Assembly: GCF_001660705.2 (NCBI RefSeq)
Contig: NZ_LYBV02000001.1
Span: forward strand, 1-64,000
Reading direction: 5' to 3'
DNA from: Saccharicrinis aurantiacus
Lineage (GTDB): Bacteria; Bacteroidota; Bacteroidia; Bacteroidales; Marinilabiliaceae
Length of the DNA stretch: 64,000 bases
Shown piece after piece: positions 52,114 to 60,370 of this stretch. The translations under genes were made by a program, and so were the position numbers. The notes below the pieces were generated by a model. The model was not told the DNA's origin. It did not search any database and saw only the letters and a list, made by a program, of their open reading frames with translations. Every line of letters starts with the position of its first letter. The first letter of the stretch is position 1.

Positions 52114-53640
52114 CTATTTAGTTTTAAAGATATCGCTAGGCGCATCGTCTAATTCAATTTTAAAACCTATAGCATTTTTAACCGGGCGTTCTTTAGGGAG
52201 CTGAATAATTAACTCATTATCCTTCTGTATCCAATTAATAGTTTCATCGTAACCCATTATTGAAACGCTTTTTATAGCATCGTTAATAACTCTATTCTCA
52301 GAACCTAAAGCGCTTAAAGAAAGGGTTTCTTTACCTTCTTCCCATTCCAATAGAAATGCATAAATAGTTTGGCCTTTCTGTGTGTATCTAACATCATCAG
52401 CAGTAAAGCCTTTATCTTTCATGTTGCCATGCAATACCATTTTAGCATTGGTAGGTCCTTGTCCGAACACAGTAAATGGAGTAGTTGAATAAATACCTTC
52501 GCCATTAATTTTTAACCAAGCACCAATTTCTTTTAATATCGCTTGTTGGTCGGCAGGTATCTCGCCATGTTTATTTGGTGCTACGTTTAATAATAGAACG
52601 CCATTTTTACTTACAATATCAATTAAGTCGTTAATGTAAGCTCCCGGTTTGCGCATATCATAAGGCTTTGAGAACCCCCAGCGCCATCCGCCAAGCGACA
52701 TATCGGTTTGCCATGTTTCTTCGCGAATACGATCTAATTTTCCACTTTCAATATCTAAAACAGCAGCTCCGTCAGGTATTGGTTTCCACTTAATATTTTT
52801 GTAGTTCACAACAACCTCTTGGTTATTTTTTAAACCTTGATTGTAGTATTTCGCTAAGTACTTTTTACGTGCTTCTTCATATTCAGGTTCACATAAGCCA
52901 AGGTCGAACCACATTAAATCAGGTTTATATTGCGTCATCATATCAATGGTGCGTTTGTACCAATGGTTTACAAATTCAGGAGTGGCTGGCGACCACCTTT
53001 CGTGGGCTTTCCAATAAAAATCCTGTAGTTTCGGGTCTGTAGTTTCATACTTCTCGTCGTAAGTCCACCAGTGCCATGCATATGCATAGTGCGACGACAT
53101 ACCCACTTTCATATCTTTGTTTTTGGCTTCTTTAAATAATTCGCCTACAATATCACGTTTAGGACCCATATTTACGGCGTTCCAACGCGTAACCTTAGAA
53201 TTGTATAACGCAAATCCATCGCAGTGCTCGCCTACCGGAACCACATATTTAGCACCTGCCTCGTTAAATAAGTCAATCCATTCTTTTGCATTAAAGTTTT
53301 CAGCCTTAAATTCAGGAATGAACTTTGTATAACCATAATCCTCTGGCTTACCAAAGTTTTCAACATGATATTGATAGGCTCTCGAAGGTTCTGATGTAGG
53401 ATTACCCAAGGCATCTACAGTACCCTCATTCCACATATGGTATCCATACCATTCACTATCTTTTGCGGGTACAGTTGTAGGTCCCCAATGTATGAATATA
53501 CCAAACTTCGCATCTTTATACCACTGTGGTATTTCGTATTTTTTTAATGATTCCCAATCTGCTTTATACGGCTTTTGTGCAAATACTGATAGACTAAAGC
53601 AGATTGTTAATAGAGTTGCAATAAACTTGAATTTGTTCAT
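52114..53640 (-). CDS. GH29 family enzyme 3 (alpha-L-fucosidase-like), secreted
   Basis: A 508-residue secreted GH29 enzyme (signal to about residue 21, SVFAQ) from a different subgroup than enzymes 1 and 2: it lacks a lipobox and has a longer barrel N-terminus. Landmarks: AKFGIFIHWGPTTVPA near 44, nucleophile Asp246 in YKPDLMWFDLGLCEPEYEE, LLLNVAPNKHGEIPADQQ near 353 and the C-terminal beta-sandwich. The Glu-rich stretch EPEYEE right after the nucleophile could supply the acid/base residue. It is on the minus strand with its own terminator and a CCCC motif about 110 bp upstream. Confidence 0.88.
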   Translation of the reverse strand: MNKFKFIATLLTICFSLSVFAQKPYKADWESLKKYEIPQWYKDAKFGIFIHWGPTTVPAKDSEWYGYHMWNEGTVDALGNPTSEPSRAYQYHVENFGKPEDYGYTKFIPEFKAENFNAKEWIDLFNEAGAKYVVPVGEHCDGFALYNSKVTRWNAVNMGPKRDIVGELFKEAKNKDMKVGMSSHYAYAWHWWTYDEKYETTDPKLQDFYWKAHERWSPATPEFVNHWYKRTIDMMTQYKPDLMWFDLGLCEPEYEEARKKYLAKYYNQGLKNNQEVVVNYKNIKWKPIPDGAAVLDIESGKLDRIREETWQTDMSLGGWRWGFSKPYDMRKPGAYINDLIDIVSKNGVLLLNVAPNKHGEIPADQQAILKEIGAWLKINGEGIYSTTPFTVFGQGPTNAKMVLHGNMKDKGFTADDVRYTQKGQTIYAFLLEWEEGKETLSLSALGSENRVINDAIKSVSIMGYDETINWIQKDNELIIQLPKERPVKNAIGFKIELDDAPSDIFKTK

Positions 53641-53743
53641 TTTATGTCTGTGTTTGTAGTTTTGAATAAATCGTTTATGTATAAAAAAGTTATGGTGTAA
53701 AAGTAAGCTTTAGACTTGCTTTTTTAGGTAAGAAAAAATGAGT

Positions 53744-53760
53744 AATAAGGGGGATATATT
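53744..53760 (-). promoter_or_regulatory. CCCC motif upstream of GH29-3
   Basis: On the minus strand AATATATCCCCCTTATT, about 105-120 bp before the GH29-3 start and in the same orientation as the sites upstream of GH86 and the sulfatase. Confidence 0.5.
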
Positions 53761-53860
53761 AAAGAAAGGAGATGATTTGGAACAATCTGATAGACAGAAT
53801 TGGTTTAAGTAAGGTGGTGTATCAGAATAGACAATAGAATGTGCAATAATCCTTAATAAT

Positions 53861-53912
53861 AGTACCCCATACACATGTTAATGTGTGCAGTTTAATTGGT
53901 GTATGGGGTACT
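53861..53912. repeat. 14-bp inverted repeat with inner hairpin
   Basis: AGTACCCCATACAC at 53861-53874 is perfectly complementary to GTGTATGGGGTACT at 53899-53912. The loop holds a second hairpin (ACAC-ATGTTAAT-GTGT). It lies just past the UroD-family stop; no T-run follows. Confidence 0.6.
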
Positions 53913-53930
53913 TGTTAGATTAGAGAAATT

Positions 53931-54962
53931 TTATTGTTTGATAGATGTAAATAAAGCTTCGATGTTTTCAGGAGCAATGTCTGGTAATATTGCTTCATGA
54001 CTAGGTGAAATAATTAGTCCAGATGGAAACAGTTTTTTAATTTCATGAACTCTTTCCTTAATTTCGTTAGGTGTGCCGTTAACTAATAATTCTTGAGCAT
54101 CAACACCACCACAAAATACACCATTATTAATAGTTCTGTTCAAATTCTCAGCACTCATATCTGTTGCTAATGCTTGTATAGGATGCACAATATCAACTCC
54201 CATATCATATAGATCGTTAATTATAGGATGTATACTTCCGCATGAGTGATGAATTACTTTTAGTCCGTAACTTTTAGCTTGTTCAACTAATTTTTGTGTA
54301 CCCGGAAAAACATATGTTCTCAGCATATCAGGGTCAACCATTAAAGCAGTTTGGCTTCCAAAATCATTTCCAATTAGTACACCATCTAGTCTTCCTTTAG
54401 TAGCCTCGTAGAATTGGCCATTCAATTCTAAATAGAAATCAGTTATTCTATTAATGACTGCTTCAAACATATCAGGATACATCATCATGGTAGTAAGGGC
54501 ATTTTCCATACCAAAGGCCGCACAAGTATCCTGAAAATGGGCACTCCACATAATACCAAGTTTAAAGTAGTTGTCAGGCGCTTCATTTAAAACTTGTTCG
54601 GTTCTTTTAATATCGAGATAATCCATCGGGTTTGGCCAGTCAAAGGTATCTATGATGGAAGGATCTATTTGCCCCTCAAAAAAACCTGGTGCCGTTAATG
54701 TTCGTTCATCTTGGGTGCCGCCTTCATCTATTTTGGCAAATTGCAAGGCACAACCAACATCATTAAATGGCGCATTATTATAAGGAACTTCAATGGGCCA
54801 AACGTCGTCTTGTAGTTTTTGTTTCAAAGCTCCAATACTATCTACATTAAAGTATCTAAATAATTGGGGCAGCGCGGCCGGAACAGGTAAACCCAACCAA
54901 CTAGCAGGGTAATCAACAGGTTCTCTGTTGATAGTGGCAAAAACTCTTTCTTTTGGTGTCAT
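53931..54962 (-). CDS. uroporphyrinogen decarboxylase (URO-D) family protein
   Basis: A 343-residue TIM-barrel protein of the URO-D superfamily. A true HemE is unlikely: the N-terminal RQAGRY signature is missing. The zinc-type motif HHSCGSIHPIINDLYDMGVD near 233 resembles the corrinoid/methylcobamide methyltransferase branch. GNDFGSQTALMVDPDMLRTY near 194 is typical of the diverse URO-D-like proteins found next to carbohydrate genes in Bacteroidota. It is divergent from an AraC regulator with a CCCC motif between them. Substrate unknown; a link to sugar or methyl-group metabolism is only suggested by position. Confidence 0.8.
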   Translation of the reverse strand: MTPKERVFATINREPVDYPASWLGLPVPAALPQLFRYFNVDSIGALKQKLQDDVWPIEVPYNNAPFNDVGCALQFAKIDEGGTQDERTLTAPGFFEGQIDPSIIDTFDWPNPMDYLDIKRTEQVLNEAPDNYFKLGIMWSAHFQDTCAAFGMENALTTMMMYPDMFEAVINRITDFYLELNGQFYEATKGRLDGVLIGNDFGSQTALMVDPDMLRTYVFPGTQKLVEQAKSYGLKVIHHSCGSIHPIINDLYDMGVDIVHPIQALATDMSAENLNRTINNGVFCGGVDAQELLVNGTPNEIKERVHEIKKLFPSGLIISPSHEAILPDIAPENIEALFTSIKQ

Positions 54963-55017
54963 ATTGTAGATTAATTTAAAGCTGAATACAATGGTGAATT
55001 TAACTTGAATAGTAATT

Positions 55018-55033
55018 TTTACCCCCTAATATT
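55018..55033. promoter_or_regulatory. CCCC motif between UroD-family and AraC genes
   Basis: TTTACCCCCTAATATT, in the 140-bp divergent gap; about 75 bp before the AraC start and 60 bp before the UroD-family start. Confidence 0.45.
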
Positions 55034-55102
55034 CCGACTAAATTTTGCATAAATCCGACATTTTGTTGCGTACTATTGTAATGTTGTAAAAACGATTAAA
55101 TT

Positions 55103-55969
55103 ATGTTGGCACCAGGACTTATAAATGACATTAAGGTTAATATTTTTAATACCTCCAAGGTTACAGTTGGTATGGATTGGAATTATTCCAATATTGTGAG
55201 TCCGTTTTCACGTATATATTTAATTACGGAAGGAGAGGGGTTTGTGCATCCAAACAATCAGATGTACAGATTAAAACCCGGATACTTGTATTTTATTCCA
55301 AGCTATACACACTGCGGTTATCACTGTGTTGAATCCTTGAGTCAGTATTATTTACACTTTACCCATCAACTATCAAGTGGTATTAAGATATTTGATAATA
55401 TTACGATACAACACGAGGTGAAGGCGAGTTTGTTAGATTATAGTTTGTTTAATCGATTGTTAGAGTTGAATCCATCTTTGGCATTAAAATATTCCGACCC
55501 TAATATTTACGAGCAACGTAATTGGTATTCTAATAATATGTCGCACTTATCTAATGGAGTTCAGCTCGAAACTATCGGAATATTAAAACAGCTGTTTAGT
55601 AGGTTTATTGTTGATATTCCAGGAGAACCATCAAGCTCAAAGGCTAAAAGCAAGATGTATAAGGTTTTTGTTCATATTTCAGAGAATCTTTATCAGGATA
55701 TAAAAGTTGAAGATCTTGCACAAATAGCTTGCTGCTCAAAAGACCATTTTTCTCGGCAGTTTAAAAAGCTAACTGGTATGTTGCCTACTGATTTTATAAA
55801 TAACAAACGAATAGATAAAGCAAAGGAAATTTTAATAACTACTTCAAAGTCGCAAAGACAAATTAGTGAAGAAATAGGCTTTAATAGTCAGCAGTATTAC
55901 ACCCGTATCTTCAAGAAGATTACAGGAGAGACTCCTGCAGAATACCGTAAGATGGGGGGCTTAATTTAG
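55103..55969 (+). CDS. AraC family regulator with cupin sensor
   Basis: A 288-residue regulator. The N-terminal AraC-ligand cupin (about 25-110) has YLITEGEGFVHPNNQMYRLK and PGYLYFIPSYTHC. The C-terminal AraC domain (about 185-285) has VEDLAQIACCSKDHFSRQFK and RQISEEIGFNSQQYYTRIFK, closing GETPAEYRK. Such sugar-binding AraC proteins often control nearby glycan genes. It is the only dedicated regulator in the 39-63 kb locus and a possible binder of the CCCC motif (inference). Confidence 0.9.
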   Translation: MLAPGLINDIKVNIFNTSKVTVGMDWNYSNIVSPFSRIYLITEGEGFVHPNNQMYRLKPGYLYFIPSYTHCGYHCVESLSQYYLHFTHQLSSGIKIFDNITIQHEVKASLLDYSLFNRLLELNPSLALKYSDPNIYEQRNWYSNNMSHLSNGVQLETIGILKQLFSRFIVDIPGEPSSSKAKSKMYKVFVHISENLYQDIKVEDLAQIACCSKDHFSRQFKKLTGMLPTDFINNKRIDKAKEILITTSKSQRQISEEIGFNSQQYYTRIFKKITGETPAEYRKMGGLI

Positions 55970-55986
55970 ATGAAAGAGGGAGGTCT

Positions 55987-56091
55987 ATGATATTTTCCCT
56001 TGAAAAAAACACTCAATTTGTTGTGAATAAAGATGTAGGGTTTACCACTGTTATTTTTGAAAAAGGACACATGTTATTAGTTATTCCTTAG
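55987..56091 (+). CDS. possible 34-residue small protein
   Basis: ATG preceded at 5 nt by a strong AGGGAGG ribosome binding site, rare for Bacteroidota, then 34 codons to TAG. The peptide is mostly hydrophobic beta-like with no recognised match. It starts right after the AraC gene. It could be a leader peptide or chance. Confidence 0.25.
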   Translation: MIFSLEKNTQFVVNKDVGFTTVIFEKGHMLLVIP

Positions 56092-56140
56092 GATATATTT
56101 AGGCCTCAGAAATATATCACTAAAGTTTAATTAAAAAAGT

Positions 56141-57187
56141 ATGAAAAAAAATTACATTTTATTAGCAATGGCATTTATTGGTTTAAATGTAAGTGCTCAA
56201 ACATTAACAACGGTTTATGAATCGGATTTTACTTCATTAAATAATGGACAAAATATTCTTTTAGAAAAGGAAGGAGAGACCCTTGTTTGGACAGGAGCTA
56301 ATCAAATATGGCAAAATTTTGTAAAAAGAGAAGGTGGTCTTCAAACTCAAAGTAATTGGAGAGGGGCCCATTTGAACGGGAAACCTGTTGGAGAATGGTT
56401 AGCAGGTAAGAGTGTGCAAATAACTACAGAAGTTGTGATTACTGATGCAAGTATATTTGATGAGTCTTTTGATATTGGTGGTTCAACAGCGAGAGATTTA
56501 ATGTTTGGAATTACTGAAAGGATGGATCATGATTCTGGTAATCCAGATAGAGGTGATGCTCCATCATATGGGGGTGCAGTTTCTATAGGTTTTGAATTAA
56601 GAGATATATCAGAAACAGAAGGCGAAATGCAAGTAAGATTGGCAAATGAAATTGATAAGTCATTTGTAATTGCAAACCTTGCGGATAATGATGTTATTAA
56701 GTTTGAATATTTAGTAACGAAATTAAACGATGCTGATAGTTTTAGTTCAAAGCTGGTTATTACTCGTAATAATATTGAAGTATCTACCTTAGAAAGTACT
56801 TTTACCCAAGCTATAATTTATAATGCGGCAGCTAATAATACTGTATTTACAGCTTATACAAAGATACCTTATAATGCAGGTGGAATTTCTAATGGAACCG
56901 ATGAGGATCATGGGCTTCTATGGTCTTCAGTAAAGTTAGAAAAAGGGGATACTCCTACTAGTATTTTACCAGAGACAAAAGACGAAGTAAAAGTTTACTG
57001 TTCAAATAGCGTATTATTTATTAATAATGTGAGTAACGAAGTTTCAGCCTACAAAATCTACGACATCCAAGGTGCTATAGTTAAAGAGGGGACTTTAGCA
57101 TCCAATAAAATACAAATACCATTAACCCTAAATAAAGGTATTTATTTGGTAAGGGTAGGAAACACTACCACTAAGATTATTTTATAG
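56141..57187 (+). CDS. T9SS cargo protein 1, shared N-terminal domain
   Basis: A 348-residue secreted protein: signal peptide to about residue 19 (NVSAQ), an unnamed domain of about 240 residues, and a C-terminal type A T9SS sorting domain (about 275-348: KIYDIQGAIVKEG, LNKGIYLVRVGNTTTKIIL). The unnamed domain opens TTVYESDFTS, has the WRG motif at residues 73-75 followed by a PVGEWLAGKSVQITTEV strand, and RDLMFGITERMD. It probably folds as a beta-sandwich. The same domain occurs in the next two cargo genes. Function unknown; binding or cutting of the same algal glycan is plausible. Confidence 0.8.
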   Translation: MKKNYILLAMAFIGLNVSAQTLTTVYESDFTSLNNGQNILLEKEGETLVWTGANQIWQNFVKREGGLQTQSNWRGAHLNGKPVGEWLAGKSVQITTEVVITDASIFDESFDIGGSTARDLMFGITERMDHDSGNPDRGDAPSYGGAVSIGFELRDISETEGEMQVRLANEIDKSFVIANLADNDVIKFEYLVTKLNDADSFSSKLVITRNNIEVSTLESTFTQAIIYNAAANNTVFTAYTKIPYNAGGISNGTDEDHGLLWSSVKLEKGDTPTSILPETKDEVKVYCSNSVLFINNVSNEVSAYKIYDIQGAIVKEGTLASNKIQIPLTLNKGIYLVRVGNTTTKIIL

Positions 57188-57217
57188 ATATCGTTTTCAA
57201 TCATTAATTTTTGTTTT

Positions 57218-57250
57218 AAAGAGAGTGCAGTTTCTGCATTCTCTTTTTTT
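57218..57250 (+). terminator. terminator after T9SS cargo 1
   Basis: AAAGAGAGTGCAG-TTT-CTGCATTCTCTTT followed by T residues. Confidence 0.9.
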
Positions 57251-57301
57251 TGCATTAATATTTATGGGTTTAATGCATTGAACTCTTATTTATTATTGGT
57301 T

Positions 57302-57318
57302 TTATCCCCTAATTATTC
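57302..57318 (+). promoter_or_regulatory. CCCC motif upstream of T9SS cargo 2
   Basis: TTATCCCCTAATTATTC, about 85 bp before the start codon, with a weaker TTACCCACC 18 bp further on. Confidence 0.45.
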
Positions 57319-57395
57319 AAAAGTTACCCACCTTTATTTTGTTGTGTAGAGCATATATTGCATTTGTTAATTAATGTTTAATAAGTATAAAATAT

Positions 57396-59852
57396 ATGTA
57401 TATGAATAACGGATACACCAATTTAAAAACAATATTGCTTTTTGTTTTTCTTGTGCCTTTTACATTAGTGAATGGACAGTATACAACAGTTTACGAAAAT
57501 GACTTCAATAGTTTTGTCGGTAATTTAGGTACAGATAAGTTAGATGATAACACAACCAATGTTTGGGTAGGATCTAATCACCCCAATGGTTTAGCTTCCG
57601 ATGGTGCTGGCGGTATAACTACTATAAGTACTTGGAGAGGTTATAATATGTCAGGTAATCCTTTAAATTATTGGAAGCCGGGTAATTCTATACGAATTAC
57701 TAGTGATGTGAAAATTAATGATGTTGACAATTCTACTAATGCTGCCCGTAATTTTATATTTGGTATTACACAAAGGGTACCTTTAAGTGGAGCAACAGTT
57801 ACTGCAGATAAAAATTCAAGTGGTTCAGATGTTACTTTAGGTTTTGAAACTTATACTAATAATGGATTATTCTTTCGTTCAATAAATGATAATTCAATTA
57901 GTCATACTGCTGCAGATATTACTGATGGTGATATTGTTAGGTTCACTTATACCGTTACAAAAAAGGCAACAGAAAATATGTTTGATATTGAGCTAAAAGC
58001 TGAAAAAGTTGAAGGGGAAAGTCTAACAGAAATAACAACATTAAATAGAGTAGATCTTCAGCATGAAAAATTGTATCAAGAATGGGGCGATTTGTTAGCA
58101 TTTACAGTTTATTTTAAGCAAAATTTAGGTGGAGCTATGACATGGGATTATTTAAAATTAGAAATGGAACAAGCTCCATATCCTCCTAATCCATCTACAA
58201 TAATTACTTCTGCTACTGATGGATACTCTCGCGGTGATAATATTACAGTAATGGCAACTGCAACACCCAATGCTACATCAGGATCTCCAATCGCTAGTAT
58301 GGAATTGAGTGATGGTGTTAACACTTATACTATGACCAATAATGGAGGTACATATGAAGCAAGTTTTATAGCTAGTAAATGGCAGTATAACCTTACGGTA
58401 ACGGCAAAGGATGAAGATGGTATTGCGGATTCTGACATGAGAACAATTACAATGGTTGAGCCTGCTTATGCAGGAGGTGATGGAGATACGAATCCTTATC
58501 AAATCAATAGTGCTGCGTTGCTAAGCGAGGTATCTCAATATGTAGGGCATTATGGTAAGAATTTCATATTAACCTCTGATATTGATATGGATGGACATGT
58601 TTATTATCCAATGGGCTATACTACTGTTGATGGAGATATATCTAAATTTACAGGTAGTTTTGATGGAGATAATCATGTGATTAAAAACTTAACGGTTACT
58701 CGCCACGAAGATCAAAATAATCAGTTCTTTGGTATGTTTGGAGATGCTTCGGGTGATATTATGAACCTTGGCTTAATTAATGTAAATATTAATGCTGATG
58801 ATAATCAAATTGATGAGCGTATTGCGGCATTCTGTGGCCAATTGTACGATTTACATTCAGTTGAAAACTGTTACGTTTTAGGAGGTACAATTAGAGGTAG
58901 TGGAAAGGTTGGTTCTATTGTAGGTTATTTGCCTAAAGGTAGTGTCACAAACTGTTTTGCTGATGTAAATATTGTAGCAAACTATAGTAGTGGAGGTATT
59001 GTTGCTATGCTTGGTGATACTTGGGCTAATGGTAACGCTGCAGTAAGTAATTGTGCATTTTATGGTCACATTAAGGATAATGGTGTTGACGCCACTGCAA
59101 ATGCTATAGTAGGTCTTATTACTGCTTATACTGGAGATCCTGTTTATACCCCTACAGTTAGTAATTCTTATTATGATGAAAATTGCGGTGTTACCGATGA
59201 TAATGCAACATCTTTAACTTCTGTTGAATTACTAAATCAAGGAAGTTATGTAAATTTCGATTTTGCAACTACACCTACTTGGAAAATGCTTACAAATGGT
59301 GTTGCGGTTTTAAATTCATTTGATGATATTGATTACGGTGGTATTTTTGGTAGTGTTGAAGCTACTATTGAAGTGGAACAAAATGATGAAGTAACAGTTC
59401 CATCTTATATAAATTCACTTACTGCAATAAATTGGGAATGGACGATTTCGGATAATAGTATTTCTTTGAATGGATCGGATAGTAGATCAGCTTTATTTAC
59501 AGCTCCTGTTGTAAGTCAAGATACTGATGTTACATTAAGTCTTACTGCTACCAACGATAATGGAGACATATTTACTGGCTCAACTATTGTTACCATTATT
59601 TACGATACATCTACAGCATTAGAGGTTGATAAAACAAGCAATATTGTGGTGTACCCTAACCCAATTCAGGATATGGTGTATATTAACAATGCAGTTGTTG
59701 GTGATAATGTAATTGTTTATAGCGCAACCGGAAATGTTGTAAAAGCAGTAGTTGCATCAGATGAATCATTATCGATTGATATGTCAGGACAAGCTACAGG
59801 CGTTTACATTATAAAAGTAGGAACAAAAGCTATCAGAGTATTAAAGAGATAA
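57396..59852 (+). CDS. T9SS cargo protein 2: shared domain plus GLUG-type repeats
   Basis: An 818-residue secreted protein. The signal peptide runs to about residue 28 (LVNGQ). The shared unnamed domain (about 29-255) opens TTVYENDFNS, has WRG at 80-82, LNYWKPGNSIRITSDV and RNFIFGITQRV. An immunoglobulin-like stretch follows (about 265-355). A beta-helix or GLUG-type region (about 365-600) has repeats such as FTGSFDGDNHVIKNLTV, VGSIVGYLPKGSVTNCFADV and GGIVAMLGDT. A PKD-like domain (about 650-735) and a T9SS type A sorting domain (about 745-818: VVYPNPIQDMVYIN, VYIIKVGTKAIRVLKR) complete it. A second ATG two codons in is possible. Confidence 0.8.
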   Translation: MYMNNGYTNLKTILLFVFLVPFTLVNGQYTTVYENDFNSFVGNLGTDKLDDNTTNVWVGSNHPNGLASDGAGGITTISTWRGYNMSGNPLNYWKPGNSIRITSDVKINDVDNSTNAARNFIFGITQRVPLSGATVTADKNSSGSDVTLGFETYTNNGLFFRSINDNSISHTAADITDGDIVRFTYTVTKKATENMFDIELKAEKVEGESLTEITTLNRVDLQHEKLYQEWGDLLAFTVYFKQNLGGAMTWDYLKLEMEQAPYPPNPSTIITSATDGYSRGDNITVMATATPNATSGSPIASMELSDGVNTYTMTNNGGTYEASFIASKWQYNLTVTAKDEDGIADSDMRTITMVEPAYAGGDGDTNPYQINSAALLSEVSQYVGHYGKNFILTSDIDMDGHVYYPMGYTTVDGDISKFTGSFDGDNHVIKNLTVTRHEDQNNQFFGMFGDASGDIMNLGLINVNINADDNQIDERIAAFCGQLYDLHSVENCYVLGGTIRGSGKVGSIVGYLPKGSVTNCFADVNIVANYSSGGIVAMLGDTWANGNAAVSNCAFYGHIKDNGVDATANAIVGLITAYTGDPVYTPTVSNSYYDENCGVTDDNATSLTSVELLNQGSYVNFDFATTPTWKMLTNGVAVLNSFDDIDYGGIFGSVEATIEVEQNDEVTVPSYINSLTAINWEWTISDNSISLNGSDSRSALFTAPVVSQDTDVTLSLTATNDNGDIFTGSTIVTIIYDTSTALEVDKTSNIVVYPNPIQDMVYINNAVVGDNVIVYSATGNVVKAVVASDESLSIDMSGQATGVYIIKVGTKAIRVLKR

Positions 59853-59874
59853 TTTTCAATCATAGATTTTTTTT

Positions 59875-59905
59875 TAGGGGGATACTTTATGTATCCTCCT
59901 TTTTA
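59875..59905 (+). terminator. terminator after T9SS cargo 2
   Basis: AGGGGGATAC-TTTAT-GTATCCTCCT followed by T residues. Confidence 0.85.
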
Positions 59906-60370
59906 TAACATCAATTCAATTTTAGAATTGCCTTAAATTATTTTCAGCAGTTTTATAATGTTAGTATACATATGAGCCATTTAAAACTTAAATAAGCAAT
60001 ATTGATGTTTATCTCACCTAATAAATTACAATCAAATACCCTATATCAAAAGTATATACCACATTACGTTAGGTTAAATTTAAAAAGAGAGGAAATATAT
60101 AGTGGAATGATTGTTCTATTATTGCGGGTAGATATCTCTAACTTATATATTATCAACCAGATACTATAGCTATTTCTCGTGGTTTTCAACTTTTAAATTG
60201 CTGTATTTTATTTAAATAGGGGGTGTTTTTTTCGCATCGTTAAATTTGTTAATCTCTAATTTACCCCTTTCTTAAATTCTAATATCTTACCGTAGAAAAC
60301 AGGCTAAGTCTGTAATTTTGATTCATAATAAATGTTAAAAAAAATTAATTAAGATTTTAAAACTTATTTT
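59906..60370. other. 465-bp gap with CCCC motifs only
   Basis: AT-rich and without a convincing ORF. TTTACCCCTTTCTTAAATT near 60260-60278 matches the recurring motif about 105 bp before T9SS cargo 3. An inverted version, AAATAGGGGGTGTTTT, lies at 60214-60229. Nothing else is seen. Confidence 0.45.

Noticed and set aside
53931-54962. HemE (uroporphyrinogen decarboxylase) proper.
   Set aside because: The N-terminal HemE signature is missing and the HSCG motif fits the methylcobamide-type branch better.
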